DNA from: Streptomyces sp. TP-A0874
GTDB taxonomy: Bacteria; Actinomycetota; Actinomycetes; Streptomycetales; Streptomycetaceae
Assembly: GCF_001748085.1 (NCBI RefSeq)
Contig: NZ_BBZK01000005.1
Span: 124,001-188,000 of the forward strand
Direction: 5' to 3'
Length of the DNA: 64,000 nt
The translations under genes were made by a program, and so were the position numbers. Positions 1-8,937 of the stretch are shown here, piece after piece. Each line of letters begins with the position of its first letter. The first letter of the stretch is position 1. Below the pieces are notes generated by a model. That model was not told where the DNA came from. It made no database searches and worked only from the letters and a program-made list of their open reading frames with translations.

Positions 1-699
1 GAACTCGCTGGTGGTTCCGTTCTCGTGGCGCAGTTCGAGGTGCCCGCGGCCCATCCGCGGCACGGTGCGGCCGCCGAGGCGCAGGTCCTCCCAGGCGGCC
101 CTGACCGGCTGGGCGTCCCCGGCCAGCCGGAGCGCCACGCCGACCGAGTGCGGCAGCTCCACGTCGAAGACGGTGGGGTGCCCGGGGCCGTTCAGGGAGC
201 GCGTCCAGCGCGGTTTGAGCTGGCGGAACGCCAGTGACCGGAGCGCTCCCAACCGCGGCCCGCCGGCCAGTCGGCGGAGGGCGCCGGTCAGTTCGCTGCT
301 GAGCCACGGGGAGATCACCCGGAGGATGAGCCCCCGCTTCCTGGCGAGGGCGTCGACGGCCTCCAGCGAGGCCGTGTCGGCGGCCAGCGGCTTCTCCACC
401 AGCAGCCGGGTGAAGCCCAGGTCGGCCAGTTGTTCCAGGACGTGCGGCCGCTCCATGGGAGGGGTGCAGACATGGACCACGGTCCGCGCGGGGTCGGCGG
501 TCGCGGCCGCCTCCTCCAGGGAGCCGGCCGCGGCGAGCCCGGCCGCCGCGGCCTCCTGCCGCACGTCCCGCACGTCCCAGACCAGCGGCGGCTCCGGCGA
601 CCAGTGGTCCGCCGCCCCGGCTTCGGCGCGGAGCCGGCGCAGCACAGGCAGGTGCAGACCCGCGCCGGATCGGCCGAAGCCGACGATGAGGGTACGCAT
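1..699 (-). CDS. Gfo/Idh/MocA family oxidoreductase, C-terminus cut by window edge
   Basis: NAD(P)-dependent sugar or cyclitol dehydrogenase of the Gfo/Idh/MocA family. The minus strand reads from ATG at 699 into a Rossmann start (MRTLIVGFGRSGAG), then VHVCTPP and the family's LLVEKPLAAD segment, whose EKP lysine is the usual catalytic residue. The frame stays open to base 1, so about 233 residues are present and the C-terminal part is missing. It starts 5 bp after the stop of the polyprenyl synthase gene and is probably the third gene of an ispH-synthase-oxidoreductase operon. With the nearby UDP-sugar 6-dehydrogenase and PLP aminotransferases it could supply a 3-keto sugar for amination, but the substrate is inferred only. 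The family call is firm. Confidence 0.85.
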   Translation of the reverse strand, partial: MRTLIVGFGRSGAGLHLPVLRRLRAEAGAADHWSPEPPLVWDVRDVRQEAAAAGLAAAGSLEEAAATADPARTVVHVCTPPMERPHVLEQLADLGFTRLLVEKPLAADTASLEAVDALARKRGLILRVISPWLSSELTGALRRLAGGPRLGALRSLAFRQLKPRWTRSLNGPGHPTVFDVELPHSVGVALRLAGDAQPVRAAWEDLRLGGRTVPRMGRGHLELRHENGTTSEF

Positions 700-704
700 C
701 GCGC

Positions 705-1760
705 TCACTTGTCCCGGTAGGCGACGGCGACGGCCATCTCGGCCAACACCACCCGCCACTCCTCGTCGACGGGCGTCCCCGCCAGGGCCTCCCCGGCCTC
801 GGTGACCAGCCGGTCGATGCGGTGCTCCACGGTGGCGCGCACGCCGGCCCGTTCCAGGGCCCGGCTCAGCTCGCCGGGCGGCAGGTCGTCGCGGGCGACC
901 AGTTCCCGCACCGCGGGGTCGTCCCGTACGGCGATGCTCACCAGCAGCGTCATCTTGTGGTTGTCGGCGTCCGCACCGACGGGCTTTCCCGCCACCCCGG
1001 CGTCGCCGAAGACGTCGATGAGGTCGTCGCGCAGTTGGAAGGCCTCCCCCAGCGCGGTGCCGTACGCCTCGAAGGCGCCCGAGAGGTGGGAGCCGCCCGC
1101 CAGCGAGGCGCCCAGCTCCAGCGGGCGCCGGATGCTGTAGCGGCCGGACTTGGCGTTGGCGATGTAGGCCGACAGGTCCGGGTCGGCCACGGCCTCGGCG
1201 GCCACGGCCACGTCCAGGTGCTGGCCGACGATCATCTCCCCGACCAGTTCCGCCCACACCCGCCGGGCCTGCCGGGGCAGTTCCTGTGCCAGTCGGCCCG
1301 CATAGGCGAAGGCCAGGTCGCCGGCGAGCACGGCCACCCCCTCCCCGTAACGGCGCGGCTCGCCCTGCCAGCCGCGGCTCCGGTGCTCCTCGGCATGACG
1401 CACATGGGCCGTGGGCACTCCGCGCCGCACGGCCGAGCCGTCGAGCACGTCGTCGTGGAGGAGGGCGAAGGCGTGGAGGAGTTCGATCGCGGTACCCGCC
1501 TCCACCACCCGCGGATCGTCGGGCGTACCACCGGCCGCCAGGAAGCCCACGACGCAGAAGTCCGGTCGGAGGCGCTTCCCACCCGCGCGCACCAGCCGGC
1601 TGATCGCCTCGACCGGGGCGGTGGCGCGGTGGTCCACCTCGGCCCACCGCCGGTGCTCCAGGTCCAGCAGGCTCTTCAGCCGCTCCTCGACGCGGGAGAG
1701 CACCTCGGCACGGTTCCGGGCAGCGGACGCGGGCGCCGTCGCGGGCGGTGACGTGGTCAT
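705..1760 (-). CDS. Polyprenyl diphosphate synthase
   Basis: Trans-isoprenyl diphosphate synthase (351 aa) that would condense IPP with an allylic diphosphate. Both aspartate-rich motifs are present: the first in LLHDDVLDGS near residue 100, the second as RDDLIDVFGD near residue 240. KRLRPD near the N-terminus and GKPVGADADNHKMTLL also fit the family. I chose the ATG at 1760 (MTTSPPAT); the frame stays open upstream only into ispH sequence. It lies 10 bp downstream of ispH on the same strand, so precursor supply and chain elongation look co-transcribed. Chain length cannot be set from sequence alone; GGPP or FPP synthase are both possible. A dedicated ispH copy next to a prenyl synthase points to secondary isoprenoid metabolism. 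Confidence 0.9.
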   Translation of the reverse strand: MTTSPPATAPASAARNRAEVLSRVEERLKSLLDLEHRRWAEVDHRATAPVEAISRLVRAGGKRLRPDFCVVGFLAAGGTPDDPRVVEAGTAIELLHAFALLHDDVLDGSAVRRGVPTAHVRHAEEHRSRGWQGEPRRYGEGVAVLAGDLAFAYAGRLAQELPRQARRVWAELVGEMIVGQHLDVAVAAEAVADPDLSAYIANAKSGRYSIRRPLELGASLAGGSHLSGAFEAYGTALGEAFQLRDDLIDVFGDAGVAGKPVGADADNHKMTLLVSIAVRDDPAVRELVARDDLPPGELSRALERAGVRATVEHRIDRLVTEAGEALAGTPVDEEWRVVLAEMAVAVAYRDK

Positions 1761-1770
1761 CGGAATCCTC

Positions 1771-2763
1771 TCAACGGGCTGGGTGGGCGGGGGAGACGAG
1801 ACGGGCGGGCATGGAGAACTCGGCGTCTTCGGTGACGGTGTGGGAGAGCCGCACCTCGTGGAAGCCGAGGCGATCGAGCCGTTCGAGCAGTTCGTCGATG
1901 AGGATCTGCGGGGCGCTGGCCCCGGCGCTGACCCCCACCGTGCGGACGCCGGTGAGCCGTTCCTCGGCCAGTTCGGAGACGTCCGGGACCAGGTGGGCGG
2001 GGACGCCCTCGCCCCTGGCCACCTCCACCATGCGCAGGGAGTTGCTGGAGTTCCGGGAGCCGACCACCAGCACCAGATCGCTCTCGCGCGCGATGTCCCG
2101 TACGGCCGCCTGCCGGTTGGTGCTGGCGTAGCAGATGTCACCGTCGGGCGGTGTCACCAGGTCGGGGTAGCGCTCCCGCAGCACCCGCAGGACACCCGCG
2201 GTCTCGTCCACGGACAGCGTGGTCTGCGTGAGCACGGCCACCGGCGTGTCGGTGGGCAGCGGAAGCCGCCGGGCCTCCTCCTCGTTCTCGACGACGACGG
2301 TCTGCTCCGGCGCCTCCCCGTAGGTGCCCTCGACCTCCTCGTGCTCGGCATGGCCGATCAGGAGGACGGTGCGGTTGTCCCGCGCGAACCGACGGGCCTC
2401 CTGGTGCACCTTCGACACCAGCGGACAGGTCGCGTCGATGGTCCGCAGCCGCCGCGCCTGCGCCCCGGAGCGCACCGCCGGAGCGACGCCGTGTGCGGAG
2501 AAGAGGCAGACCTCTCCTTCCGGCACCTCCTCCTCCGACTCGACGAAGATGGCGCCGCGCCGCCGCAGCGAGGCCACCACGTAGTGGTTGTGCACGATTT
2601 CCTTGCGCACGTAGACGGGGGCGCCGTAGGTGTCCAACGCCTTTTCCACCATGGCAATCGCGCGCCGCACCCCCGCACAGAATCCATTCGGTTCGGCCAG
2701 GAGCACCTTCTTACCGGGAATTTCCTTCGCTCCGGCATTCCCGGTGCCGACTTCTCTCTCCAT
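1771..2763 (-). CDS. ispH: 4-hydroxy-3-methylbut-2-enyl diphosphate reductase (IspH/LytB)
   Basis: Last enzyme of the MEP pathway: an iron-sulfur protein converting HMBPP to IPP and DMAPP. The three cluster-binding cysteines are visible in NGFCAGVRRA (C29), DATCPLV and CYASTNRQ. HNHYVV, SAHGVAP and the SAGASAPQ segment near the C-terminus are also typical. I use the ATG at 2763 (MEREVGTG, 330 aa); an upstream TTG at 2808 would add 15 residues without family support. It begins a minus-strand operon with the polyprenyl synthase and is divergent from the aminotransferase genes. Streptomycetes normally have another ispH in core metabolism, so this copy is probably pathway-dedicated; that is inference. 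Confidence 0.93.
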   Translation of the reverse strand: MEREVGTGNAGAKEIPGKKVLLAEPNGFCAGVRRAIAMVEKALDTYGAPVYVRKEIVHNHYVVASLRRRGAIFVESEEEVPEGEVCLFSAHGVAPAVRSGAQARRLRTIDATCPLVSKVHQEARRFARDNRTVLLIGHAEHEEVEGTYGEAPEQTVVVENEEEARRLPLPTDTPVAVLTQTTLSVDETAGVLRVLRERYPDLVTPPDGDICYASTNRQAAVRDIARESDLVLVVGSRNSSNSLRMVEVARGEGVPAHLVPDVSELAEERLTGVRTVGVSAGASAPQILIDELLERLDRLGFHEVRLSHTVTEDAEFSMPARLVSPAHPAR

Positions 2764-3003
2764 GGACACGATCGGACGCCCCCAGGTTTCGGAGTTGGAA
2801 TGCCCCAACCATCAGCGGGGCGCGCTCCGCAGTCAATAACAGGGAACCGGCAATGTCTGTCGCCCGGCAAACTGGCACCTACGTGCAGCACGTTGCCATG
2901 AGAACACCCCCGAACTTGCCACCACATTGCCTCCGCACTGCTATTCCGAGCCCCGAAATTCCTGACCTAGCCTCAACGGCACACTTCTGATGGATGGAGA
3001 GGC
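2764..3003. promoter_or_regulatory. Divergent intergenic region between ispH and the aminotransferase operon
   Basis: About 240 bp separate the divergent starts at 2763 (minus) and 3004 (plus), so promoters for both operons should lie here. It is clearly less GC-rich than the flanking genes. I see no convincing -35/-10 pair or long palindrome. A GGAG at 2996-2999 is close to the ATG at 3004. Confidence 0.4.
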
Positions 3004-4239
3004 ATGGCCAGGGGATCACCACAAAGCATTCAGCCGCTCTCCGGGCCCGATTCGGATTCGGGGAAAGTCCCCTTCTTCACACAGACCGCTTCCTTCGAGC
3101 GATCGTGGCCGGTGCTGCGCCGCCGCATCGAGGGCCTCCTCGACACCGGCGTCTACTCGGCCGGCCCCGTCTGCGCGGAGCTGGAGGAGGCGCTGTCCGC
3201 TTATACCGGCGCCCGGCACGCCCTGGCGGTGAGCAACGGCACGGACGCGCTGGTGCTCCTGCTACGGGCGGCGGGCATCGGCCCCGGGGACGAGGTCGTC
3301 GTCCCGGCCTTCACGTTCGTCGCCTCCGCCACCTCGGTGGCGCTGGCCGGCGCCCGCCCCGTCTTCGCGGACATCGACCCGGCCACGTACTGCATCGACC
3401 CGCTCTCCCTGGAGAAGGCGCTGACCCCGGCCACCAAGGCGGTCATGCCCGTCCACCTCTTCTGCCAGCCGGCCGACATGGCCGGTGTGCGGGCCGTGGC
3501 GGACCGGCACGGCCTGCAGGTGCTCGAGGACAGCGCCGAGGGCATCGGCATGCGCTGGAACGGCGTCCACACCGGGCTGGTCGGGCGCGGCGGTGTGCTC
3601 TCCTTCTTCCCCACCAAGACCCTGGGCGCGCTCGGTGACGCCGGCATGGTGCTCACCGACGACGACGAACTCGCCGAACGCGTCCGTGCCCTGCGCAACC
3701 ACGGCCGACTGCCAGGCAGCGGCCGGAGCACGGGCGCCGGGGGCCTCGCCGAAGTGGCTCCGCAGGGCGTACTGGCCGGCACCAACGCCAAGATGGACGA
3801 GGTGCAGGCCGCGGTGCTGCTCACCCGGCTCGCCGGCCTGGACGAGGAGATCAGACGCCGCTGCGAGCTGGCCGCCGCGTACACCGAGAGGCTCGCCACG
3901 GCCCCCTGTGTACTCCGACTGCCGGCGGTCGAGAACCGGGGCGCCCCGGTGGATCCGGTGTTCTACGTGTACGTCATCGAGGTCGAGGACCGGGACGGCC
4001 TGGTGGCCCACCTGGCGGCACACGGTGTCGAGACCGAGACGTACTACCCGCAGCCGCTGCACACCCAGCCCTGCTTCGCCGGGCACGGTCACCGCACCGG
4101 CGACCACCCGCGGGCGGAGTCCGCCGCCCGGCACACGGTCGCCCTGCCCCTCTACCCCGACCTCACGGAGGAGCAGCTCGAGCGTGTCTGCTCCGCCGTT
4201 CACGCCTTCCACCCGGGAGCCGACCGTGACGATCGATGA
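3004..4239 (+). CDS. DegT/DnrJ/EryC1-type PLP aminotransferase (first copy)
   Basis: PLP-dependent sugar aminotransferase of the DegT/DnrJ/EryC1/StrS family (411 aa), which aminates keto-sugar nucleotides or keto-cyclitols. Landmarks in order: SNGTDALVLLL (PLP phosphate contact), PAFTFVASAT, the LEDSAEG segment with the ring-stacking acidic residue, and FFPTKTLGALGD with the Schiff-base lysine K205. Length and the C-terminal ETYYPQPLHTQPCF block are typical. Its stop overlaps the GTG start of the next aminotransferase, so the two are translationally coupled. Two adjacent family members suggest either two amination steps or a heteromeric or specialised pair. Which keto-sugar is used cannot be told from the sequence. 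Confidence 0.9.
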   Translation: MARGSPQSIQPLSGPDSDSGKVPFFTQTASFERSWPVLRRRIEGLLDTGVYSAGPVCAELEEALSAYTGARHALAVSNGTDALVLLLRAAGIGPGDEVVVPAFTFVASATSVALAGARPVFADIDPATYCIDPLSLEKALTPATKAVMPVHLFCQPADMAGVRAVADRHGLQVLEDSAEGIGMRWNGVHTGLVGRGGVLSFFPTKTLGALGDAGMVLTDDDELAERVRALRNHGRLPGSGRSTGAGGLAEVAPQGVLAGTNAKMDEVQAAVLLTRLAGLDEEIRRRCELAAAYTERLATAPCVLRLPAVENRGAPVDPVFYVYVIEVEDRDGLVAHLAAHGVETETYYPQPLHTQPCFAGHGHRTGDHPRAESAARHTVALPLYPDLTEEQLERVCSAVHAFHPGADRDDR

Positions 4240-5386
4240 CCTCGCGACCGGGGCCGGCGCCCCCGCCACCGTCCCCTATGGCCACCCGCCACTGCCGGCC
4301 GCCGAGCGGGAACTGCTCCTGACGTCCGTCCGGGAGGTGGGCACCGACCCGGAGCAGAAGTTCATCCTCGGCCGACGCACCGCGGAGCTGGAGCGCGCGC
4401 TGCGCGAGCGGACCGGGGTGGCCGACGTCATCGCCTGCGCCAGCGGCACCGGCGCGCTGACGCTCTCGCTGCGCGCCCTGCGCGTCGGCCCGGGGGACGA
4501 GGTGATCGTGCCGGCGTTCGGGGCGGAGCCCCTCGCGGCGTGCGTGCTCGGGACGGGCGCCAAGCCCGTCTTCGCCGATGTGCACCCGGAGACGGGCGTG
4601 ATCGATCCGGTGGACGCGGAGTCGCGCGTCTCCGAACGGACTCGGGCGATCATCGCGGCCCACGTCTTCAGCACGATGGCCGACATGCCCGCCATCATCG
4701 AACTGGCCGTCCGACACCGGCTGGAGGTCATCGAGGACGCCGCGGTCGCCCAGGGCGCCACCCTCCGCGGACGTCCCGCGGGCGCCTGGGGCGACCTTGG
4801 CCTCTACTCCTTCTACCCCGTCAAGCCGTTCGGCATGGTCGGGGAGGGCGCCGTCGTCCTCAGCGACGAGGCCGAGCCGGCCCGCGCCGTCCGCATGCTG
4901 CGCAACCACGGCCAGGACGGCCGCCAGCGCTTCGTGCACCACGAGATCGGCTTCAACAGCCGGTTCGACGAGATCCAGGCCGCCTTCCAACTCGGACGGC
5001 TCCCCGCCCTGGACGGACTCCTGGACCGACGCCGCACCGTCGTCGACTACTACGACGAACGCTTCGCACCGCTGCGGGAACACGGGCTGCTCGCGCCCCG
5101 CCCCGGCGCCGACGGCCGCTGCCTGTACGTGTACGCCGTACACACCGCGGACCGGGACGCACTCGCCCGCCACCTGGCCGCGCACGGGATCGGCACCCGC
5201 GTCTACTACCCGAAGCCGCTGCCGCGGTCGGCCGCCTTCGCCGGCGTCCCGACCACACCCCCCACCGCATCCTGGCCCGGCGCCGAACTGGCCTGCGCGC
5301 GCCATCTCGCGCTGCCCCTGCACCCACACCTGACCCGCGCGCAGATGCGCGGCGTCGCCGACGCGGTGTGCGCCTTCTTCGAGTGA
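4226..5386 (+). CDS. DegT/DnrJ/EryC1-type PLP aminotransferase (second copy)
   Basis: Second PLP aminotransferase of the same family (386 aa). The GTG start at 4226 (VTIDDLAT) lies inside the end of the preceding gene, giving a 14 bp overlap. The fold landmarks recur: CASGTGALTLSLRAL, IVPAFGAE, VIEDAAVAQGA and YSFYPVKPFGMVG with K200 as the likely Schiff-base lysine. NSRFDEIQAAFQLGRL is the conserved block near residue 250. It is clearly diverged from its neighbour, so this is not a recent duplication. The operon continues 38 bp downstream with the UDP-sugar dehydrogenase. A role in amino-sugar formation is likely; the exact substrate is unknown. Confidence 0.9.
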   Translation: MTIDDLATGAGAPATVPYGHPPLPAAERELLLTSVREVGTDPEQKFILGRRTAELERALRERTGVADVIACASGTGALTLSLRALRVGPGDEVIVPAFGAEPLAACVLGTGAKPVFADVHPETGVIDPVDAESRVSERTRAIIAAHVFSTMADMPAIIELAVRHRLEVIEDAAVAQGATLRGRPAGAWGDLGLYSFYPVKPFGMVGEGAVVLSDEAEPARAVRMLRNHGQDGRQRFVHHEIGFNSRFDEIQAAFQLGRLPALDGLLDRRRTVVDYYDERFAPLREHGLLAPRPGADGRCLYVYAVHTADRDALARHLAAHGIGTRVYYPKPLPRSAAFAGVPTTPPTASWPGAELACARHLALPLHPHLTRAQMRGVADAVCAFFE

Positions 5387-5424
5387 ACCGACCGACACGT
5401 CGCTCCGCCGCACCGGGAGGAACC

Positions 5425-6690
5425 ATGCGCAGCAAGGCCGTGATACTCGGGCAGGGCTATGTGGGCCTGCCCCTTGCTGTACGGGCAGCCCACGCGGGCC
5501 ACCGCGTCGTGGGCCTCGACACCGACACCGACCGCGTCAAGCGGCTGATGGTCGCCGAGTCGTACGTCGAGGACGTACCCGGGGAGCAACTGGCGCGCCT
5601 GCTCGACGACGGCAGCTACCTGCCCACCAGCGACCCGAAGGACCTGGAGGGTTTCGACACGGCCGTCATCACCGTCCCCACCCCGCTCCGCGAGGGGGTG
5701 CCGGACCTGACGTACATCGAGCACGCGGCGCGCACCGTGGCGGCACGGCTGCGGCCCGGGGCGACGGTGATCCTGGAGTCCACGACGTACCCGGGCACGA
5801 CCGTGGAACTGCTCTCACCGATCCTGGAGTCGGGTTCCGGTCTCACCGCCGGAGCCGACTTCCACCTCGGCTACAGCCCCGAGCGGATCGACCCGGGCAA
5901 CCGGCAGTGGCACCTGGGGAACACCCCCAAGGTCGTCTCCGGGATCGACGAGGCGTCCCTCGCCGCCGTCCGCCGTTTCTACGAGTCCTTCGTCGACACC
6001 GTCGTGCCCGTCGGCACACCCGCCGCCGCCGAACTGTCCAAACTCGTGGAGAACACCTTCCGGCACGTCAACATCGCCCTGGTCAACGAGATCGCGGTGT
6101 ACGCGCACGAGCTGGGCGTCGACGTCTGGGAGACGCTCGACGCGGCGGGCTCCAAGCCCTTCGGCTTCATGCGCTTCACCCCCGGGCCTGGCGTCGGCGG
6201 GCACTGCCTGCCCATCGACCCCGAGTACCTCTCCTGGCGGGTCCACCGCACGCTCGGGCGCCGCTTCCGCTTCGTGGAGCTGGCCAACGAGATCAACGGC
6301 CACATGCCGGACTACGTCGTGCAGCGGCTGCTCACGGCGTTCAACACCCGCCGCCGCTCCCTCGCCGGCTCCCGGGTGCTGCTGCTCGGCGTGGCCTACA
6401 AGGCCAACACCAGCGACACCCGGGAGTCGCCCGCGCTCCGCACGCACGAGCTGCTCCGCGGCATGGGCGCCGAGGTCCGCGTCGTCGACCCCCACGTGGC
6501 CGAACTCCCGCCCTCGGCCGACGGGGTGACGCGGGCCGAGTTCTGCGCCGAGGAGCTGGCCGCCGCCGACGCGGTGGTCCTGCTGACCGACCACGACGCC
6601 TTCGACTACGACCTGATCCGGCGGCAGTCCCGCTACGTGCTGGACTGCCGCCGCCGACTGGCCCCCGGTGGGAACATCGAGGTGCTGTGA
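5425..6690 (+). CDS. UDP-sugar 6-dehydrogenase (UDP-GlcNAc/UDP-Glc dehydrogenase family)
   Basis: NAD-dependent dehydrogenase (421 aa) that oxidises C6 of a UDP-hexose to a carboxylate in two steps. Visible: the N-terminal Rossmann motif GQGYVGLPLA, the SKLVENTFRHVN helix, the catalytic cysteine C261 in GVGGHCLPIDP, and the C-terminal GVAYKANTSDTRESP domain. ENTFRHVNIALVNE reads more like the UDP-N-acetyl-hexosamine dehydrogenase branch (WbpA/WecC) than classic UDP-glucose dehydrogenase, but that is judgement by eye. A GGGAGG ribosome site sits 4 bp before the ATG. Grouped with two aminotransferases and a Gfo/Idh oxidoreductase, it fits synthesis of an amino-uronic acid nucleotide sugar. Confidence 0.9.
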   Translation: MRSKAVILGQGYVGLPLAVRAAHAGHRVVGLDTDTDRVKRLMVAESYVEDVPGEQLARLLDDGSYLPTSDPKDLEGFDTAVITVPTPLREGVPDLTYIEHAARTVAARLRPGATVILESTTYPGTTVELLSPILESGSGLTAGADFHLGYSPERIDPGNRQWHLGNTPKVVSGIDEASLAAVRRFYESFVDTVVPVGTPAAAELSKLVENTFRHVNIALVNEIAVYAHELGVDVWETLDAAGSKPFGFMRFTPGPGVGGHCLPIDPEYLSWRVHRTLGRRFRFVELANEINGHMPDYVVQRLLTAFNTRRRSLAGSRVLLLGVAYKANTSDTRESPALRTHELLRGMGAEVRVVDPHVAELPPSADGVTRAEFCAEELAAADAVVLLTDHDAFDYDLIRRQSRYVLDCRRRLAPGGNIEVL

Positions 6691-6940
6691 AGGACGTTCG
6701 TCGGCCGGCGCCTCTTTCCCCGCCGGGTGCCGCTCCGCCCCCACCCGGACGCCGGCACCGCACCGGCCCGGCGAGCGTGGCAGCCGACCGCGGCCCGGGC
6801 GACCGGCCGAGCGGGAAGCCGGACACGTCCGGGCGCGGCCTGCGGCGGCGGTCCGCGGCGGCGCGGTGTGACAGTTTCCCCACCCGGCTCGTTAGGAGTG
6901 CGGACACGCACACTGCCAGCGGGTGTAGGGGAGGACCACC

Positions 6941-8080
6941 GTGCGCCCTGTCACGGTCATCGGAGGCGGTTTCGCCGGTCTGGTCGCCGCCATCACCGCG
7001 GCCGAGGCCGGGGCCGGCGTCACTCTCCACGAGGCCCACCAGGTCCTCGGGGGCCGGGCCCGCACCGCCCAGCCTCCGTACCGCACCAACGAAGGTCCGC
7101 ACGCGCTCTACAACGGCGGGCCGCACTGGAGGTGGCTCAAGCGGCGCGGACTCCTGGAGCCGCTCGCGCGCCTACCGGTCCGGGAGGTGCTGCGGGTCCG
7201 CTACCACCGCCACGGGAGGCTGCACCGCCTTCCGCCCCTCGGCCTCTTCCGGCTGGCCGCCCACCGCACCGCCCCCGCCGGCACGGACTTCCGTTCCTGG
7301 GCGACCGCCCGTGTCGGCGCGGAGACGGCGCACGCCGCGGCCAACTACGCGGCCGTCGCCGTCTACCACCACGACCCCGGCGGCCTCTCCGCGGCCTTCA
7401 CCCAGGAACGGTTCCGGCGGGCGTCCAAGGTGCCGCCCGAGGCCCACTACCCGCAGGGCGGCTGGCAGTCCCTCATCGACCGGATGGCCGCCTACGCCCG
7501 CCGTCTCGGGGTGGCGATCCGCACCGGTGAGCGCGTCACCGAACTGCCCCCCGACCGCCCCGTCGTCGTGGCCACCGCGCTCGAGGCGGCCGGTCGGCTC
7601 CTGGGCGACCAGAGCCTGACCTGGCCCGGCACCCGCACCCTGCTGATGGACGTGGCCCTGGAACGGCGGCCCGGCGACGCGTTCGTCGTCTCCGACCTGG
7701 ACGCCCCCGGCTGGATCGAGCGCTTCACCGCGCAGGACCCGGGGCTCGCCCCGGAGGGCGTGTCCCTGATCCAGGCGCAGTTCCCCCTCGCCTCGATGGC
7801 GGCACGGGAGGCAACGCTGCGCCGTGCGGAGTCCCTGCTGGACCAGGGCTTCCCCGACTGGCGACAGCGCACGCTCATGCGCCGGGAGCACACGGCGGTC
7901 AACTGCACCGGGGCCGTCGACCCGGTCGACCGCACCTGGCGCGACCGCCCGGCCGTCGACCGCGGGGACGGGGTGTACCTGGCCGGGGACCGGGTCGCGG
8001 CGCCCGGCGTACTGAGCGAGGTGTCCTACAACAGCGCCGTACGGGCCGCCCGCGGCGCGGTCCGTACGGCCGCACGCTGA
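6941..8080 (+). CDS. FAD-dependent NAD(P)-binding oxidoreductase (phytoene desaturase-like)
   Basis: Flavoprotein of the amine oxidase/phytoene desaturase type (379 aa). The N-terminal dinucleotide-binding motif VIGGGFAGL and the LGGRARTA block mark the FAD site; DGVYLAGDRVAAPGVLSE near residue 350 is the C-terminal FAD-contact motif. It starts with GTG at 6941 behind a good GGGGAGGA site, 250 bp after the dehydrogenase, so it may have its own promoter. Homologues act on polyenes, amines or other hydrophobic substrates; here the prenyl synthase nearby makes an isoprenoid substrate conceivable. It converges on the SARP gene with a 62 bp gap. Specific reaction unknown. Confidence 0.82.
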   Translation: MRPVTVIGGGFAGLVAAITAAEAGAGVTLHEAHQVLGGRARTAQPPYRTNEGPHALYNGGPHWRWLKRRGLLEPLARLPVREVLRVRYHRHGRLHRLPPLGLFRLAAHRTAPAGTDFRSWATARVGAETAHAAANYAAVAVYHHDPGGLSAAFTQERFRRASKVPPEAHYPQGGWQSLIDRMAAYARRLGVAIRTGERVTELPPDRPVVVATALEAAGRLLGDQSLTWPGTRTLLMDVALERRPGDAFVVSDLDAPGWIERFTAQDPGLAPEGVSLIQAQFPLASMAAREATLRRAESLLDQGFPDWRQRTLMRREHTAVNCTGAVDPVDRTWRDRPAVDRGDGVYLAGDRVAAPGVLSEVSYNSAVRAARGAVRTAAR

Positions 8081-8142
8081 GCCCCACCCAGCGCGACACC
8101 ACCGGCCGGCCGTCGGCCAGGGCGGTCGAGGGCACCGGCGGC

Positions 8143-8937
8143 CTACAGACTCAGCACCTCCTGCTGCAACCGGCACAGGCGCTGGGACGGTTCGAGACCG
8201 AGCTCCTCCACGAGCCGTGAGCGCAGCCGGGTGAAGGCGCTCAGCGCCATGCCGGGCCGCCCGGAGCGGTACGCGGCACGCATGAGCTGGGCGGTGAACT
8301 CCTCGTGCAGCGGGTGGATGGCGGTCAGTTCGAACAGCTCCCCCAAGAGGCTGCGGTGCCGCCCTAAGCGGAGCTCGGACTCGATACGCAGCTCCAGTGC
8401 GTGCAGCCGGGAGTCGTCCACCTGCGCGATGCGCGCCGACAGCATCGGTCCGGGGGCGACGATGTCCGCGAAGGCCGAACCGCGCCAGAAGTCCAACGCC
8501 TCACCGAGGACGACCGCCGCCTTCTCGGCGTCACCGTCCTCCAGGGCCCGGCGGCCCTCGGCCGACATCCGCTCGAACTCCCAGAGGTCCAGCTCACCGG
8601 CCTCGAGTCGGAGCACATAGCCGCTTCCCCGGGTCTCGATCGCGTCGGGTGCCAGAGGTCCGAGCAGCTGCCGCAGCTGGTACACGTACGTCTGGACGGT
8701 CTTCCGGGCCAGCCGGGGCGGCGCGCCCTCCCACAGCTCGTCTATGAGCGTGGAGAGGGGGACGACCCGGTTGGCGTGCAGGAGCAGCACCGCCAGGGTT
8801 CGCCGGGTCATGGGAGCCGAGGGGGTGAGGTCCTCGCCGTCGAGGAGTACCTCCATGGGGCCCAGCACCCCGATACGCACCGGGTTCGGTCCGCGCCCGC
8901 CACTCATCCCCCCGTCGCCCGCCCCGGAGGCCGTCAT
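8143..8937 (-). CDS. SARP-family transcriptional activator with an in-frame TTA codon
   Basis: Pathway-specific activator of the SARP type. It has a winged-helix DNA-binding domain (VRIGVLGPMEVLLDG to TYVYQLRQLLG) followed by a bacterial transcriptional activation domain (LDLWEFERMSAEGRRAL to the C-terminus). I chose the ATG at 8937 (264 aa). A GTG at 9114 would add 59 low-complexity residues, and an ATG at 8907 is also possible. A TTA leucine codon lies at 8367-8365 (the RLGRHR segment), making translation dependent on the rare tRNA-Leu(UAA), the bldA product in Streptomyces. It sits between the sugar/isoprenoid genes and the RiPP genes, so it could control either. I expect it to bind direct repeats near target -35 regions. 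Confidence 0.9.
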   Translation of the reverse strand: MTASGAGDGGMSGGRGPNPVRIGVLGPMEVLLDGEDLTPSAPMTRRTLAVLLLHANRVVPLSTLIDELWEGAPPRLARKTVQTYVYQLRQLLGPLAPDAIETRGSGYVLRLEAGELDLWEFERMSAEGRRALEDGDAEKAAVVLGEALDFWRGSAFADIVAPGPMLSARIAQVDDSRLHALELRIESELRLGRHRSLLGELFELTAIHPLHEEFTAQLMRAAYRSGRPGMALSAFTRLRSRLVEELGLEPSQRLCRLQQEVLSL

